DNA of 64,000 nt from Mycetocola sp. (GCF_025464835.1 NZ_JAODMP010000021.1:1-64000); one strand, 5' to 3'. Shown: positions 47,072 through 56,227, counted from the first letter of the stretch. Numbers and translations are program-made. Notes: generated by a model from the sequence alone, not told the origin.

Positions 47072-48380
47072 GTTGATACTCCTCGCCGCCGGCCTAGCCC
47101 TCACCGTGGGAACGGGCCTCTTCGTCGCCAGCGAGTTCGCGCTGGTCAACCTCGACCGCTCCGAGCTCGAAGCTCGCCAGGCGCGAGGCGAGACCCGGCT
47201 CGGCATGACCATCGCCGCGCTCAAGATCACGTCGACCCACCTGTCGAGCGCGCAACTCGGGATCACCCTCACGACGCTGCTCACCGGCTACACGATCGAA
47301 CCGGCGCTGAGCTCCCTGCTGAGCCCGCCGCTGCTGTCGCTCGGCCTGCCGGAAGCAGCGGTCACGCCGATCGCCGTGACCGTCGCCGTCATCGTGGCCA
47401 CGCTGCTGTCGATGATCATCGGTGAGCTCGTGCCGAAGAACTTCGCGCTCGCGCTGCCCGTCCACACCGCGAAGCTCGTCATTCCGTTCCAGACCCTGTT
47501 CACGACGGTCTTCAGACCGGCGGTGACTCTTCTGAACGGCAGCGCCAACGGCATCCTCCGATCGATGGGGATCGAACCCAAGGAAGAACTGTCCGGCGCA
47601 CGCACCGCCGAGGAACTGTCGAGCCTCGTCCGGCGAAGCGCCGGCGCAGGCACGCTCGAGAGCGACACCGCGACGCTGCTGAACCGCACACTGCTGTTCG
47701 CGAACCACACTGCCGCCGACGTCATGACGCCGCGCCCGCGGGTCGAGTCGGTGCGCCGGGGCGAATCGGCGAAGGCCGTCGTCGAACTGGCCCGCACGAC
47801 GGGATACTCCCGCTTCCCCGTCATCGACGAGGACGCCGATGACGTGGTCGGGCTCGTCCACGTCAAACAGGCCATCGCGGTTCCGCGAGAGAAGCGGGCG
47901 GATGTGCCGGTGTCAGCCCTGCAATACGACATCGTCCGCGTGCCGGAGACCATGCGCCTCGACGCACTGCTCGAAGAGCTCAGGGGCCGCGGCTACCAGA
48001 TGGCCGTCGTCGTCGACGAATACGGCGGAACCGCCGGAATCGCAACCCTTGAGGACCTCGTCGAAGAGCTCGTCGGTGAAGTGGCCGATGAACACGACAG
48101 AACCCGGGCGGGCGTCGTCAAGACACTCGACTCGATCGCCTTCCCTGGCAGCCTCCGCCCCGACGAACTACTCGAACGCACCTCGATCTCGGTCCCGGAG
48201 GACGGGCCGTACGACACCGTCGCCGGTTTCGTGATGTGCGAACTCGGGCGGCTGCCGCGCGTCGGGGACGAAGTGCCCATCGACGCCGGGTCGCTGAAGG
48301 TGGAACGCCTCGACGGGCGCCGTATCGACCGCATCCGCTTCACCCCTCACCCCGCCGAGGAGGGCGACGATCATGAGTGA
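47064..48380 (+). CDS. CNNM/CorC-family membrane protein with CBS and CorC domains (Rv1842c-like)
   Basis: Hemolysin-C/CNNM family protein of 438 residues linked to divalent-cation (Mg2+/Co2+) export or homeostasis. A DUF21 membrane domain (1-190; helices at about 3-25, 58-85, 95-125, 130-152) precedes a CBS pair (about 215-335: DVMTPRPRVESVRRGES, MAVVVDEYGGTAGIATLEDL) and a CorC_HlyC domain (340-430: DTVAGFVMCELGRLPRVGD). GGGAG lies nine bases before ATG 47064. It overlaps the leader ORF upstream and the second CNNM gene downstream. Confidence 0.9.
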   Translation: MFELILLAAGLALTVGTGLFVASEFALVNLDRSELEARQARGETRLGMTIAALKITSTHLSSAQLGITLTTLLTGYTIEPALSSLLSPPLLSLGLPEAAVTPIAVTVAVIVATLLSMIIGELVPKNFALALPVHTAKLVIPFQTLFTTVFRPAVTLLNGSANGILRSMGIEPKEELSGARTAEELSSLVRRSAGAGTLESDTATLLNRTLLFANHTAADVMTPRPRVESVRRGESAKAVVELARTTGYSRFPVIDEDADDVVGLVHVKQAIAVPREKRADVPVSALQYDIVRVPETMRLDALLEELRGRGYQMAVVVDEYGGTAGIATLEDLVEELVGEVADEHDRTRAGVVKTLDSIAFPGSLRPDELLERTSISVPEDGPYDTVAGFVMCELGRLPRVGDEVPIDAGSLKVERLDGRRIDRIRFTPHPAEEGDDHE

Positions 48381-49422
48381 CTGGGCAGGAATCGCCTGGC
48401 TGTTCGTCCTGCTGGCAGGCAACGCATTCTTCGTCGGCGCTGAGTTCGCCGTCATCTCGGCCAAGCGCTCCCAGATCGAGCCTCTGGCCGAACAGGGCAA
48501 ACGCAGTGCCATCACGGCTCTCTGGGCGATGGAACACGCCACCCTCATGCTGGCCACCAGCCAGCTGGGGATCACCGTCTGTTCGCTGCTGATCCTGAAC
48601 GTGTCGGAACCGGCCATCCACCACCTCCTCGAGGTGCCGCTCGGGATCACCGGCCTGCCAGAAGAAGCCATCGGCACGATCGGTTTCATCATCACGCTGC
48701 TCCTCGTGTCGTACCTGCACGTGGTGTTCGGTGAGATGGTCCCGAAGAACCTTTCGTTCTCCGTTCCGGACAAGGCAGTGCTCTTCCTCGCACCCCCGCT
48801 CGTCTTCGTGGCTCGCGTGTTCAAGCCGGTGATCTGGTCGCTGAACGCCATCGCAAACGGTGTGCTCCGCCTGTTCGGTGTCGAACCGAAGGACGAGGCG
48901 ACGTCAACGTTCACGCTCGACGAGGTCGCCAACATCGTCAACCAGTCGACGAAGGAGGGCCTGCTGCTCGACTCGACTGGTGCGCTGCTCGCTGCGTTCG
49001 AGTTCACCAACAAGAAGGTGATCGACGTCGCCATCCCCGTCGAGCATCTCGTCACGCTGCCGTACGACACCACCCCTGAGCAGGTCGAACGGGCTGTCGC
49101 CAAGCACGGTTTCTCGCGATACGTGGTCGTCGACCCCAACGGGCTGCCCAGCGGATACCTCCACCTCAAGGATGTGTTGCGGCTGGAATCGTCTGCCGAG
49201 CCGGGAGACGAGAACGACCCGGTGCCCGCCAAGCGGATCCGGCAGTTGGTGTCGATCTTCCAGGACACAGACCTCGAAGACGCACTCGCCATCATGCGCC
49301 GCTCGGGCGCCCACCTGGCCAGGGCGTTCAACACGGACGGGGAGACCACCGGGGTGCTCTTCCTCGAGGACATCATCGAGGAACTCGTCGGCGAAGTTCA
49401 GGATGCCACGCAGCGTCGCTGA
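48373..49422 (+). CDS. Second CNNM-family membrane protein, lacking CorC domain (Rv1841c-like)
   Basis: Paralogue of the preceding gene, starting eight bases inside it, so translation is coupled. DUF21 membrane domain (helices about 5-28, 60-85, 95-120, 130-155) and a CBS pair (VEHLVTLPYDTTPEQVE, GAHLARAFNTDGETTGVLFLEDIIEELVGE) are intact. The protein ends at 349 residues immediately after the second CBS motif, whereas the first copy has a further 85-residue CorC_HlyC domain. The stop is clean, with no frameshift, so this is a stable short form. The two may form a heteromeric transporter. Confidence 0.88.
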   Translation: MSDWAGIAWLFVLLAGNAFFVGAEFAVISAKRSQIEPLAEQGKRSAITALWAMEHATLMLATSQLGITVCSLLILNVSEPAIHHLLEVPLGITGLPEEAIGTIGFIITLLLVSYLHVVFGEMVPKNLSFSVPDKAVLFLAPPLVFVARVFKPVIWSLNAIANGVLRLFGVEPKDEATSTFTLDEVANIVNQSTKEGLLLDSTGALLAAFEFTNKKVIDVAIPVEHLVTLPYDTTPEQVERAVAKHGFSRYVVVDPNGLPSGYLHLKDVLRLESSAEPGDENDPVPAKRIRQLVSIFQDTDLEDALAIMRRSGAHLARAFNTDGETTGVLFLEDIIEELVGEVQDATQRR

Positions 49423-49526
49423 CAGGGACCCCGAGACCCGGTGAAGGCAAGGGGCTTGAGCGATCCGGCAACTCGGGGTTTCGTGGATGCTGCGTCGAAC
49501 GGCGCGCACCGCGAAAGGATCAGCTC

Positions 49527-49718
49527 ATGAGCAACGGACCAAGCCCGATCGATCTCCAGAAAGCACTCGGCGGCATGGAATACCCGGCGTCGAAGGACGA
49601 CATCCTCCGCAGGGCTCGGGAGAACGGCGCGGACGACGACGTGATGTCGGCGCTCGGAAGGATCGACGACCGGAGCTACGACGGGCCGACCGGCGTCAGC
49701 GAAGCCGTGTCGTTCTGA
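49527..49718 (+). CDS. DUF2795 small protein
   Basis: Sixty-three residue protein of unknown function with the DUF2795 pattern (DLQKALGGMEYPASKDDILRR, DDDVMSALGRIDDRSYDGP). Such proteins are common in actinobacteria, sometimes in several paralogues. GAAAGGA lies nine bases before ATG 49527. It stands alone between the CNNM pair and the convergent flavin oxidoreductase. Small, acidic, no membrane segment. Confidence 0.85.
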   Translation: MSNGPSPIDLQKALGGMEYPASKDDILRRARENGADDDVMSALGRIDDRSYDGPTGVSEAVSF

Positions 49719-49753
49719 GTTCCCTCCACAGCCGCTGTTTCGCGCGACAGCGG

Positions 49754-50836
49754 TCAGTTCCCGGTCGGGTAATGGGCGCGCCGGTACGCGCCAGGGACCA
49801 GCTCGTCGATGCCGGACATCGCCGCTGCGCGCAGGGCGAAGTGCGGGTCACGGAGCGCCTCACGGGCGATCATCACGGCGTCCGCCCGGCCCGAACGAAC
49901 GATGTCCTCAGCCTCCGTCGGGTCGGTGATGAGCCCAACGGCCGACACCGGCACGTGTGCGTGATCCCTGACGTAGGTCGCGAATCGGACCTGATACCCG
50001 GGGGAGAGCGGGATCTCAACACCGGCGACGGCGCCCCCGGTGGAGATGTCGAAAAAGTCGGCGCCGGCGTCAGCGGCCCAGCGGGCGACGGTTGCCGTGT
50101 CCGTCTCGTTCCAGCCGCCTGCCGCCCAGTCGGTCGCTGAGAACCGCACGAAGAGCGCCCTGTCGCCGAGGACGGCTCGCACCGCACCGACCACCCGGAG
50201 GAGAAAACGGGCCCGGTTCTCCAACGTGCCGCCGTACCGGTCGGTTCGCGTGTTCACGAGCGGGGACAGGAACTGGTGAAGCAGGTAACCGTGTGCGGCG
50301 TGGATTTCGACGACGTCGAAACCGGCGGTCACCGCGCGGGTTGCCGCATTTGCGAACGCCTCCACGATGCGGGTGATGGCTCCCTCGTCAAGGGCGAGAG
50401 GGGCGGCGAAACCGTCGAATGGTTCCGTGGTCGGGCCGACGGGTTGCCACCCTCCGTCCGCCGCCGGAACCGTACCTCGCTCGTCGGTACCCCACGCGGG
50501 GAAGGTCGACCCCTTGCGCCCTGCGTGGCCGAGCTGGATGCCGGCGGCGGCTCCCTGGGATCGGATGAAGGCGGCGATGCGGCTCCAGGCTGCGCCCTGC
50601 TCGTCGTTCCAGATGCCGGTGTCGCGGGGCGAGATCCGGCCGTCAGGCGTCACCGCTGTCGCTTCGGTGAGAACGAGGCCGGCGCCGCCGATGGCGAACT
50701 GGCCGAGGTGCACGAGATGCCAGTCGGTGGGAACGCCGTCCTCGGCGAACACCGAATATTGACACATCGGCGCGATCCACAGGCGGTTGCGCAAGGGAAG
50801 CGCGCGAATGGTCAGGGGTGAAAACAGTTCAGGCAT
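49754..50836 (-). CDS. NADH:flavin oxidoreductase, Old Yellow Enzyme (YqjM-like)
   Basis: FMN-dependent ene-reductase of 360 residues that reduces activated C=C bonds with NAD(P)H. The barrel has NRLWIAPMCQYS (with the YqjM-type Cys next to the flavin), GGAGLVLTEATAV, the active-site DVVEIHAAHGYLLHQFLSP and DRYGGTLENRARF. The start at 50836 has GAGGAG upstream; the frame is open 32 codons further but with low-quality sequence that overlaps the divergent promoter. It is divergent from nnrD by 38 bases. Physiological substrate unknown. Confidence 0.92.
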   Translation of the reverse strand: MPELFSPLTIRALPLRNRLWIAPMCQYSVFAEDGVPTDWHLVHLGQFAIGGAGLVLTEATAVTPDGRISPRDTGIWNDEQGAAWSRIAAFIRSQGAAAGIQLGHAGRKGSTFPAWGTDERGTVPAADGGWQPVGPTTEPFDGFAAPLALDEGAITRIVEAFANAATRAVTAGFDVVEIHAAHGYLLHQFLSPLVNTRTDRYGGTLENRARFLLRVVGAVRAVLGDRALFVRFSATDWAAGGWNETDTATVARWAADAGADFFDISTGGAVAGVEIPLSPGYQVRFATYVRDHAHVPVSAVGLITDPTEAEDIVRSGRADAVMIAREALRDPHFALRAAAMSGIDELVPGAYRRAHYPTGN

Positions 50837-50874
50837 TGTGCTCCTCATCGGCGACTTCAACCTATCGTGAAGGC

Positions 50875-51726
50875 ATGGAGAATTTTCCCGGAGCCCACTG
50901 GATGCCGTGGGGCGAGCACGATGCGGCGGCATACGTCGCCGTGCCCACCGCCGTGAGTGACAAGTACAGCCGTGGTGTGCTCGGCATTGTCACAGGCTCA
51001 CGCGCTTACCCGGGTGCTGCTGTTCTCGGGGTGGAGGCGGCCGCGAGGACCGGCCTCGGGATGATTCGATACCTCGGCGATGCCACGGACCCTGTGCTGG
51101 CGAGGCGACCGGAGGTGGTCGCGGCGCCCGGGCGTGTGCAGGCCTGGCTGATCGGCTCAGGCACCGACTCCCAGGACCTCGGCCTGCTCGGCGCCCTGTT
51201 CTCCGATGCCCTCGCCTCCGTCGAGCCGGTCGTCGCCGACGCCGGCGCCCTGGAGAGTGTTGCGCTCGCACCCCGCCGCGGCGTGATCGTCACACCGCAC
51301 TACCGGGAGCTCGCCCGCATGCTCGCCGCTGCCGGAAGCCCGGTTGAGGTGGCCGCGATCGCGGCGGCCCCCGACCGCTGGGCGATCCGGGCCGCGAACC
51401 GGCTGGGCGTGACGGTGCTGCTCAAGGGAGCGACGACGTGGATCGCCGAGCCGGACGGCGCGCACCTGTCGGTGTCGATCGCCCCGCCGTGGACGGCGAC
51501 CGCCGGTGCGGGTGATGTCCTCGCCGGTATCCTCGGCGCTCTCCTGGCCACCCACTCCACCGCGGCAGGAGAGCCGGGGATGCCGGCACGGCTGGCGGCG
51601 TCTGCGGCTGTCATCCACGGGCTCGCCGCCTCGATCGCATCACGGGGCGGCCCGATCGTGGCTCTCGATATCGCGGAACGCGTGCCTGACGCCGTGCGTC
51701 GTTTGCTCGGCGCCGACCGGGCGTGA
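50875..51726 (+). CDS. nnrD: ADP-dependent NAD(P)H-hydrate dehydratase
   Basis: Repairs hydrated NAD(P)H (NADHX/NADPHX) in an ADP-dependent reaction. Ribokinase-like fold of 283 residues with GIVTGSRAYPGAAVLGVEAA, a VVADAGALE strand, VIVTPHYRELARML and the anion-hole motif TAGAGDVLAGILG near the C-terminus. No epimerase (NnrE) domain is fused, so this is the stand-alone dehydratase. TATCGT ends six bases before ATG 50875, implying a leaderless mRNA; the frame extends upstream but not with family sequence. A link with the divergent NAD(P)H-using oxidoreductase is plausible. Confidence 0.92.
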   Translation: MENFPGAHWMPWGEHDAAAYVAVPTAVSDKYSRGVLGIVTGSRAYPGAAVLGVEAAARTGLGMIRYLGDATDPVLARRPEVVAAPGRVQAWLIGSGTDSQDLGLLGALFSDALASVEPVVADAGALESVALAPRRGVIVTPHYRELARMLAAAGSPVEVAAIAAAPDRWAIRAANRLGVTVLLKGATTWIAEPDGAHLSVSIAPPWTATAGAGDVLAGILGALLATHSTAAGEPGMPARLAASAAVIHGLAASIASRGGPIVALDIAERVPDAVRRLLGADRA

Positions 51727-51835
51727 CAGCATTTCACAGCCAGCTCACAGCCGGCGCAACGAAGAGCTTGTGACTCGCGCGTTAGCGTCTGACAGCAGAC
51801 CAGTCGTCGCGTCCACCCGCCGAAAAGAGACAAAG

Positions 51836-52285
51836 ATGCAGGTTCGAACCAGACAGAACGTCGCAGCGACACTCGCCGGAATGGTCGTGGTCGGTGGGCT
51901 TGCCGGATGCGCCGGCTCGGGTTCGACGACGACCTCGTCGGAGTCGCCGTCGCCCGGCACACCGACCGGGCAGCGGGCGGCGGGCGCCGACTACAAAGAC
52001 GGGCAATACACCGCGGAGGGTTCGTACCTGTCGCCGGGAGGTCCAGAGTCGGTGACCGTCACCCTCACCGTGGAAGACAACACGGTGACCGACCTGCAGG
52101 TCACCGGGTCGGGTGGCACGCCGAACGCGAAGAAGTATCAGGGCGAGTTCATCGAGAACATCGACGAGATCGTCGTCGGCAAGAACATCGATGAACTCGA
52201 CGTGTCCAGGGTCGCCGGGTCTTCGCTGACCAGCGGCGGGTTCAATCAGGCCCTGGAGCAGATCCGGGATGATGCCAGCAGCTGA
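51836..52285 (+). CDS. FMN-binding (flavinylated) lipoprotein
   Basis: Exported electron carrier of 149 residues. The signal peptide ends in lipobox GLAGC with acylated Cys25, followed by a Ser/Thr/Pro linker (26-50). The FMN-binding domain (51-145: YKDGQYTAEGSYLSPGG) carries AGSSLTS at 127-133, matching the flavinylation consensus, so Thr132 is the likely FMN attachment residue. AAAAGAGA precedes ATG 51836. ApbE, which attaches FMN, starts 17 bases inside the 3' end of this gene and a membrane oxidoreductase follows, so the three form one outward electron-transfer module. Confidence 0.88.
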   Translation: MQVRTRQNVAATLAGMVVVGGLAGCAGSGSTTTSSESPSPGTPTGQRAAGADYKDGQYTAEGSYLSPGGPESVTVTLTVEDNTVTDLQVTGSGGTPNAKKYQGEFIENIDEIVVGKNIDELDVSRVAGSSLTSGGFNQALEQIRDDASS

Positions 52286-53150
52286 GCCGAGCGTGTCTCC
52301 GCTGGTCTTCGAGGCCATCGGAACCCGCTGGCAGATCGACTCGGCGGTACCGATCGAGCCGGTTCTGGCGGAGGGGATCTTCGACCGTATCGCGGCATTC
52401 GACAGGACCTGGTCGCGGTTCCGCCCCGACTCCGTCGTCGCCGACATCGCACGAGCTGCTGGCAGCAGGGACCTCGGGATCGACGCTCCGGCGCTGTTCG
52501 CACTCTACGCGCGACTGGCAGAAGCCACGGACGACGCGGTGTCGCCGTTCGTCGGGGATGCTCTGAACCACCTCGGCTACGACGCGTCATACTCGCTACG
52601 GGAACGGGATGAACCCCGCTCCGGCGCTCCGCACTGGGCACAGATCGCACGGCTGGACGGGACGGTTCTGCACACCAGAGCGCCGGTGACGATCGACATC
52701 GGCGCTGCGGGGAAGGGATACCTGGTCGACCTCGTCGCCGCACTGCTCACCGCGGCGGGGCACACGGCTTTCACCGTGGACGCCTCAGGTGACCTCGCAC
52801 ACCGGGGGGAACCGATCCGGGTGGCCATGGAGCACCCATACGATCCGTCACGCGCGATCGGTGTCGTCACCCTGGCCGGAGGCGCCCTCTGCGCTTCAGC
52901 CACCAACCGCAGAGCATGGGGCAACGGGCTGCACCATGTCGTCGACGGTCGCACAGGGTCGCCGGTCGACGAGGTCGTCGCCACCTGGGCGCTCGCCGCT
53001 GGCACGGCCACGGCGGACGGCGTCGCCACGGCGCTCTTTTTCGCGGCTCCAGCCGAGCTCGCTGCCTCTTTCCACGCCGAGTGTGTCCGGGTCTTCACGG
53101 ACGGGCGGATCGAACGATCCCCAGGATTTCCGGGGGAGTTGTTCCGATGA
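52269..53150 (+). CDS. apbE: FAD:protein FMN transferase
   Basis: Mg2+-dependent transferase of 293 residues that moves FMN from FAD to a Thr of a partner protein, here most likely the upstream lipoprotein. Family motifs: GTRWQI at the start, ALFALYARLAEATDDAVSPF, DIGAAGKGYLVDL, VDASGDLAHRGEPIRV and GLHHVVDGRTG near the metal site. The protein has no signal peptide, so it may act in the cytosol or be exported by an unseen route. It overlaps both neighbours (17 bases upstream, ATGA downstream). Confidence 0.92.
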   Translation: MMPAAEPSVSPLVFEAIGTRWQIDSAVPIEPVLAEGIFDRIAAFDRTWSRFRPDSVVADIARAAGSRDLGIDAPALFALYARLAEATDDAVSPFVGDALNHLGYDASYSLRERDEPRSGAPHWAQIARLDGTVLHTRAPVTIDIGAAGKGYLVDLVAALLTAAGHTAFTVDASGDLAHRGEPIRVAMEHPYDPSRAIGVVTLAGGALCASATNRRAWGNGLHHVVDGRTGSPVDEVVATWALAAGTATADGVATALFFAAPAELAASFHAECVRVFTDGRIERSPGFPGELFR

Positions 53151-54640
53151 AAGGCCGATTTGACACCGCCATCGGGCGGGTGACGATGTACCGCCTGGTC
53201 AGCATCCTTCTCGGGTTCCTCGCTGCCGTCAGCCTCGCCCTCTCGGCTACGGGGATTCTGTTCTTCAGCCCCCTCGAACTCACGGCGGGACTCGTCGTCG
53301 CCGTCGGCGTCAGCATGATCGCCAACCGGCTCGTCGCACCGCTGTTCCGCGTCTCCCCGCACACGGAGTCGGCACTGATCACCGGGCTGCTGCTCTTCTT
53401 CATCTTCCGGCCGAGCATCGAGCCTCTGGAACTTGTGGCGACCGCGGCTGCCGCCCTCGTGGCGACCCTGTCGAAGTACCTGATCGCCGTGCGGGGCAGG
53501 CACCTGTTCAATCCGGCGGCGTTCGGCGCGGTGATCGTCGGAGTTACGGGGCTCGGCGTCTCCTGGTGGTGGGTGGGCAGCACAGTCATGCTCCCGGCGG
53601 TTGCGATAGCGGCGCTCCTCGTTCTGTATCGCACAAGACGGGTCGCCCTTGCCGGGGTGTTCATCCTGGTCAGCGTCGCGGCCGTCGTCGTGCAGCTTCT
53701 CGGTGACGGCATGCCGGTCGCCGCTGCGCTGGCGACACCGTTCACCTCGTACCCCGTGGTGTTCTTCGCGGCGTTCATGCTCACCGAACCGCTCACCCTG
53801 CCACCACGGCGCTGGCAGCAGCTGGCGGAAGCAGCAATCGTCGGCCTGCTCTTCGCCGTGCCATACGGCCTCGGCCCGGTGTTCTCAACGCCCGAGCTCG
53901 CGCTCGTCATCGGGAACCTGTTGGCGTTCCTCGCCGGGCAGCGCCGTGGTATCCGTCTGGTGCTCGAGTCCCGGCTCCAGCTGACCCCGACCGTCGTGGA
54001 ACTGTGGTTCCGGCCAGCAACGCCTCTGCACTTCGCGGCAGGCCAGTACGTGGAACTGTCGGTGCCTCATCGCAGCCCTGACGCTCGGGGGAGCCGGCGC
54101 ATGTTCAGCATCGCGACGGCGCCCGCCGACCCGATGGTCGCGGTCGCGTACCGGGAGCACGAACCACAGAGCAGCTTCAAGACAGCCCTTGCCCGCCTGG
54201 AACCGGGTGCGGTTGTTCGGGCTACGGGCATCTGGGGAGACTTCACCCTCCCAGCGGATGTCACGAAACCGCTCGTTCTCGTCGCGGCCGGCATCGGGAT
54301 CACCCCTTTCCTCAGCCAGTTGAACGACCTGCGCCGTGCCGGCGAGAAGCGGGACCTGATCCTCGTCTACGCTGTCTCGGGCCCGCGGGAGATCGCCCAC
54401 AGGGCCGAGCTCGAGCAGATCGGCGTGCGGGTCATCCTCGCCGCCCCTGAACCGCCAGACGTGCTGCCCTCTGGCTGGACCTACCTCGGCCGAGGGCGCC
54501 TCACCGCTGAACGGCTGAGCGCGGCGATTCCCGACCTGCCGGAGCGGACTGCCCTGATTTCGGGGCCACCCGGGCTCGTCGACGCGTTGCGGCCGGTCTT
54601 CGGGAGACGGGCGAAAAAGGACTACTTCTCCGGGTACTGA
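53147..54640 (+). CDS. NqrB/RnfD-like membrane domain fused to ferredoxin-NADP reductase domain
   Basis: Single-polypeptide electron-transfer protein of 497 residues. Residues 1-265 are a multi-spanning RnfD/NqrB-like domain (HLFNPAAFGAVIVGVTGLG, FMLTEPLTLPPRRWQQ; the latter is in the position of the FMN-bearing segment in NqrB). Residues 270-497 form a cytosolic FNR domain with FAD motif RRMFSIATAP and NAD(P) motif AAGIGITPFLSQL, ending ALISGPPGLVDAL. It would pass electrons from NAD(P)H across the membrane to the flavinylated lipoprotein. ATG 53147 overlaps the apbE stop. Confidence 0.9.
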   Translation: MKGRFDTAIGRVTMYRLVSILLGFLAAVSLALSATGILFFSPLELTAGLVVAVGVSMIANRLVAPLFRVSPHTESALITGLLLFFIFRPSIEPLELVATAAAALVATLSKYLIAVRGRHLFNPAAFGAVIVGVTGLGVSWWWVGSTVMLPAVAIAALLVLYRTRRVALAGVFILVSVAAVVVQLLGDGMPVAAALATPFTSYPVVFFAAFMLTEPLTLPPRRWQQLAEAAIVGLLFAVPYGLGPVFSTPELALVIGNLLAFLAGQRRGIRLVLESRLQLTPTVVELWFRPATPLHFAAGQYVELSVPHRSPDARGSRRMFSIATAPADPMVAVAYREHEPQSSFKTALARLEPGAVVRATGIWGDFTLPADVTKPLVLVAAGIGITPFLSQLNDLRRAGEKRDLILVYAVSGPREIAHRAELEQIGVRVILAAPEPPDVLPSGWTYLGRGRLTAERLSAAIPDLPERTALISGPPGLVDALRPVFGRRAKKDYFSGY

Positions 54641-54664
54641 CCTACCCCGCCTAGGATGAGACCG

Positions 54665-55936
54665 GTGATCAGGCGAATCGGCTTCTGGACGGTGTTCGTC
54701 GTTGTTCACGCCGTTCTGGCCTGGATCTGCCTCGGCCTGCCCGGTACCGGGGTTGGCGAGTACGCCGTCGGTTTCCCGCTCGGAGACGTCACCCACGTCT
54801 ACCGCCCGTGGGTCGAACAGGCTCTCTCTGGCGGGCCGATCGTCGGAATCACCCGGGAGTGGGTGTACCCGATCGCGGCCATCGTCCCGATGATCGCGGC
54901 GATGGGACTCGGCCCCGGGCTGTACGGGCCGGCCTGGCTCGCTCTCGTCAGCCTGCTCAACGCCGCCGGTTGTGCCGCGCTCCTCGGCTCCTGGGCGAGC
55001 AGGCGGCGCGAGACCGCAGCGTGGTGGTGGCTGATTTTCACAGCTCTGCTCGGGCCGGTCGCCCTCGCCAGGATCGATGCGGTCACCGTGCCGATAGCCG
55101 TCGTCGCGCTGCTGCTGGCGGCACAGCATCCGTTTGTCGCCGGTGTGCTGCTCGCGGCCGCCACCTGGATGAAGGTGTGGCCGGCTGCTCTGATCGCCGC
55201 TCTCCTCGTCTCCAGTCGGTCTCGAGGAGCGGTGCTCATCGCGGGAGCCGCAACGAGCGCCGCTTTCGCGCTCCTCGTGGTGGGGTTCGGCGGGGCTGAG
55301 CACCTCTTCGGCTTCGTGGGCGAGCAGACCGGCCGTGGGCTGCAGATCGAAGCTCCGGTTGCCACCGTCTACTTGTGGCTCATGTCAGCGCAGGTCCCCG
55401 GCAGTTATCTCTATTACGACCAGCAGATCCTCACCTTCCAGATCACCGGCCCTGGCACGGAAGCGGTGATCGGAATGATGACGCCGCTTCTCGCGCTCGC
55501 CGTTGTGGGGACCGTGCTGGTCGCGGTTCTGGCGTCTCGGCGGGGCGCATCGGTGTCTCGCCTGTTCCCGTCGCTCGCTCTCGCCCTCGTGGTCGTGTTG
55601 ATCGCGTTCAACAAGGTCGGCTCGCCCCAGTTCCAGACCTGGCTGGTCGCGCCGGTTCTTGTGGGCCTGCTGTACAGGGGGAGGGCGTTCGCCTGGCCGG
55701 CGGGAATCGCTCTGGTCCTCGCTGCGCTCACCCAACTCCTGTACCCGTATCTCTACGGCGAACTGCTCTCGGCGGCACCGGCGATGGTGTTCGTCCTGAG
55801 CGTGCGAAACGTTGGCCTGTTCGTGCTGCTCGCGTGGGCGCTCACCGATGTGTGGAGGGCGGGCACGGAGGCGGATCAATCCTCGCCGAGCGCCGCCTCG
55901 AGCCGGTCGACCTTGCCGGTGAGCTCACCGGAGTAG
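54665..55936 (+). CDS. GT87-like polyprenol-phosphate-mannose dependent glycosyltransferase
   Basis: Integral membrane protein of 423 residues with ten or more hydrophobic helices and the DUF2029/GT87 pattern of mannosyltransferases. The first extracytoplasmic loop has LPGTGVGEYAVGFPLGDVTHVYRPW, carrying the catalytic acidic residues, and FNKVGSPQFQTWLVAP matches the family's C-terminal membrane motif. I chose GTG 54665 because TAGGAT ends seven bases upstream; ATG 54656 overlaps that box. The last 61 bases overlap the convergent thiamine-binding gene, adding a Ser-rich tail. Acceptor unknown; likely a lipoglycan. Confidence 0.83.
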   Translation: MIRRIGFWTVFVVVHAVLAWICLGLPGTGVGEYAVGFPLGDVTHVYRPWVEQALSGGPIVGITREWVYPIAAIVPMIAAMGLGPGLYGPAWLALVSLLNAAGCAALLGSWASRRRETAAWWWLIFTALLGPVALARIDAVTVPIAVVALLLAAQHPFVAGVLLAAATWMKVWPAALIAALLVSSRSRGAVLIAGAATSAAFALLVVGFGGAEHLFGFVGEQTGRGLQIEAPVATVYLWLMSAQVPGSYLYYDQQILTFQITGPGTEAVIGMMTPLLALAVVGTVLVAVLASRRGASVSRLFPSLALALVVVLIAFNKVGSPQFQTWLVAPVLVGLLYRGRAFAWPAGIALVLAALTQLLYPYLYGELLSAAPAMVFVLSVRNVGLFVLLAWALTDVWRAGTEADQSSPSAASSRSTLPVSSPE

Positions 55937-56181
55937 CCGGGCCTGATGTCCGCCTTGAGCACGAGGGACACCCGCGATCCGTACCGGCCGACGGCGTCGG
56001 TCGCCCGGCGGATCACGTCGAACACCTCATCCCAGTCACCTTCGATCGTGGTGAACATGGCGTCGGTGTGGTTGGGCAGCCCGGATTCCCGGACGATGCG
56101 GACGGCTGCTGCGACCGCGTCATGGACGGAAGCGTCGATGCGGCCGGTGCCTGAAGGGGCGACGGAGAAGGAGACAAGCAT
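55876..56181 (-). CDS. Thiamine-binding protein, MTH1187/YkoF-like
   Basis: Ferredoxin-like fold protein of 101 residues (DUF77/thiamine_BP): MLVSFSVAPSGT start, VRESGLPNHTDAMFTTIEGD and the C-terminal RVSLVLKADIRPGYSG. Related proteins bind thiamine or its hydroxymethylpyrimidine precursor. The start at 56181 is chosen because the family begins here and GGGAAG lies seven bases upstream, though the frame is open for 45 more codons. It overlaps the convergent GT87 gene by 61 bases. No thiamine transporter gene is adjacent. Confidence 0.85.
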   Translation of the reverse strand: MLVSFSVAPSGTGRIDASVHDAVAAAVRIVRESGLPNHTDAMFTTIEGDWDEVFDVIRRATDAVGRYGSRVSLVLKADIRPGYSGELTGKVDRLEAALGED

Positions 56182-56227
56182 GGGCTTATCTTCCCACCGC
56201 ACGGGGAGTGCGGATAGACCTGACGGG

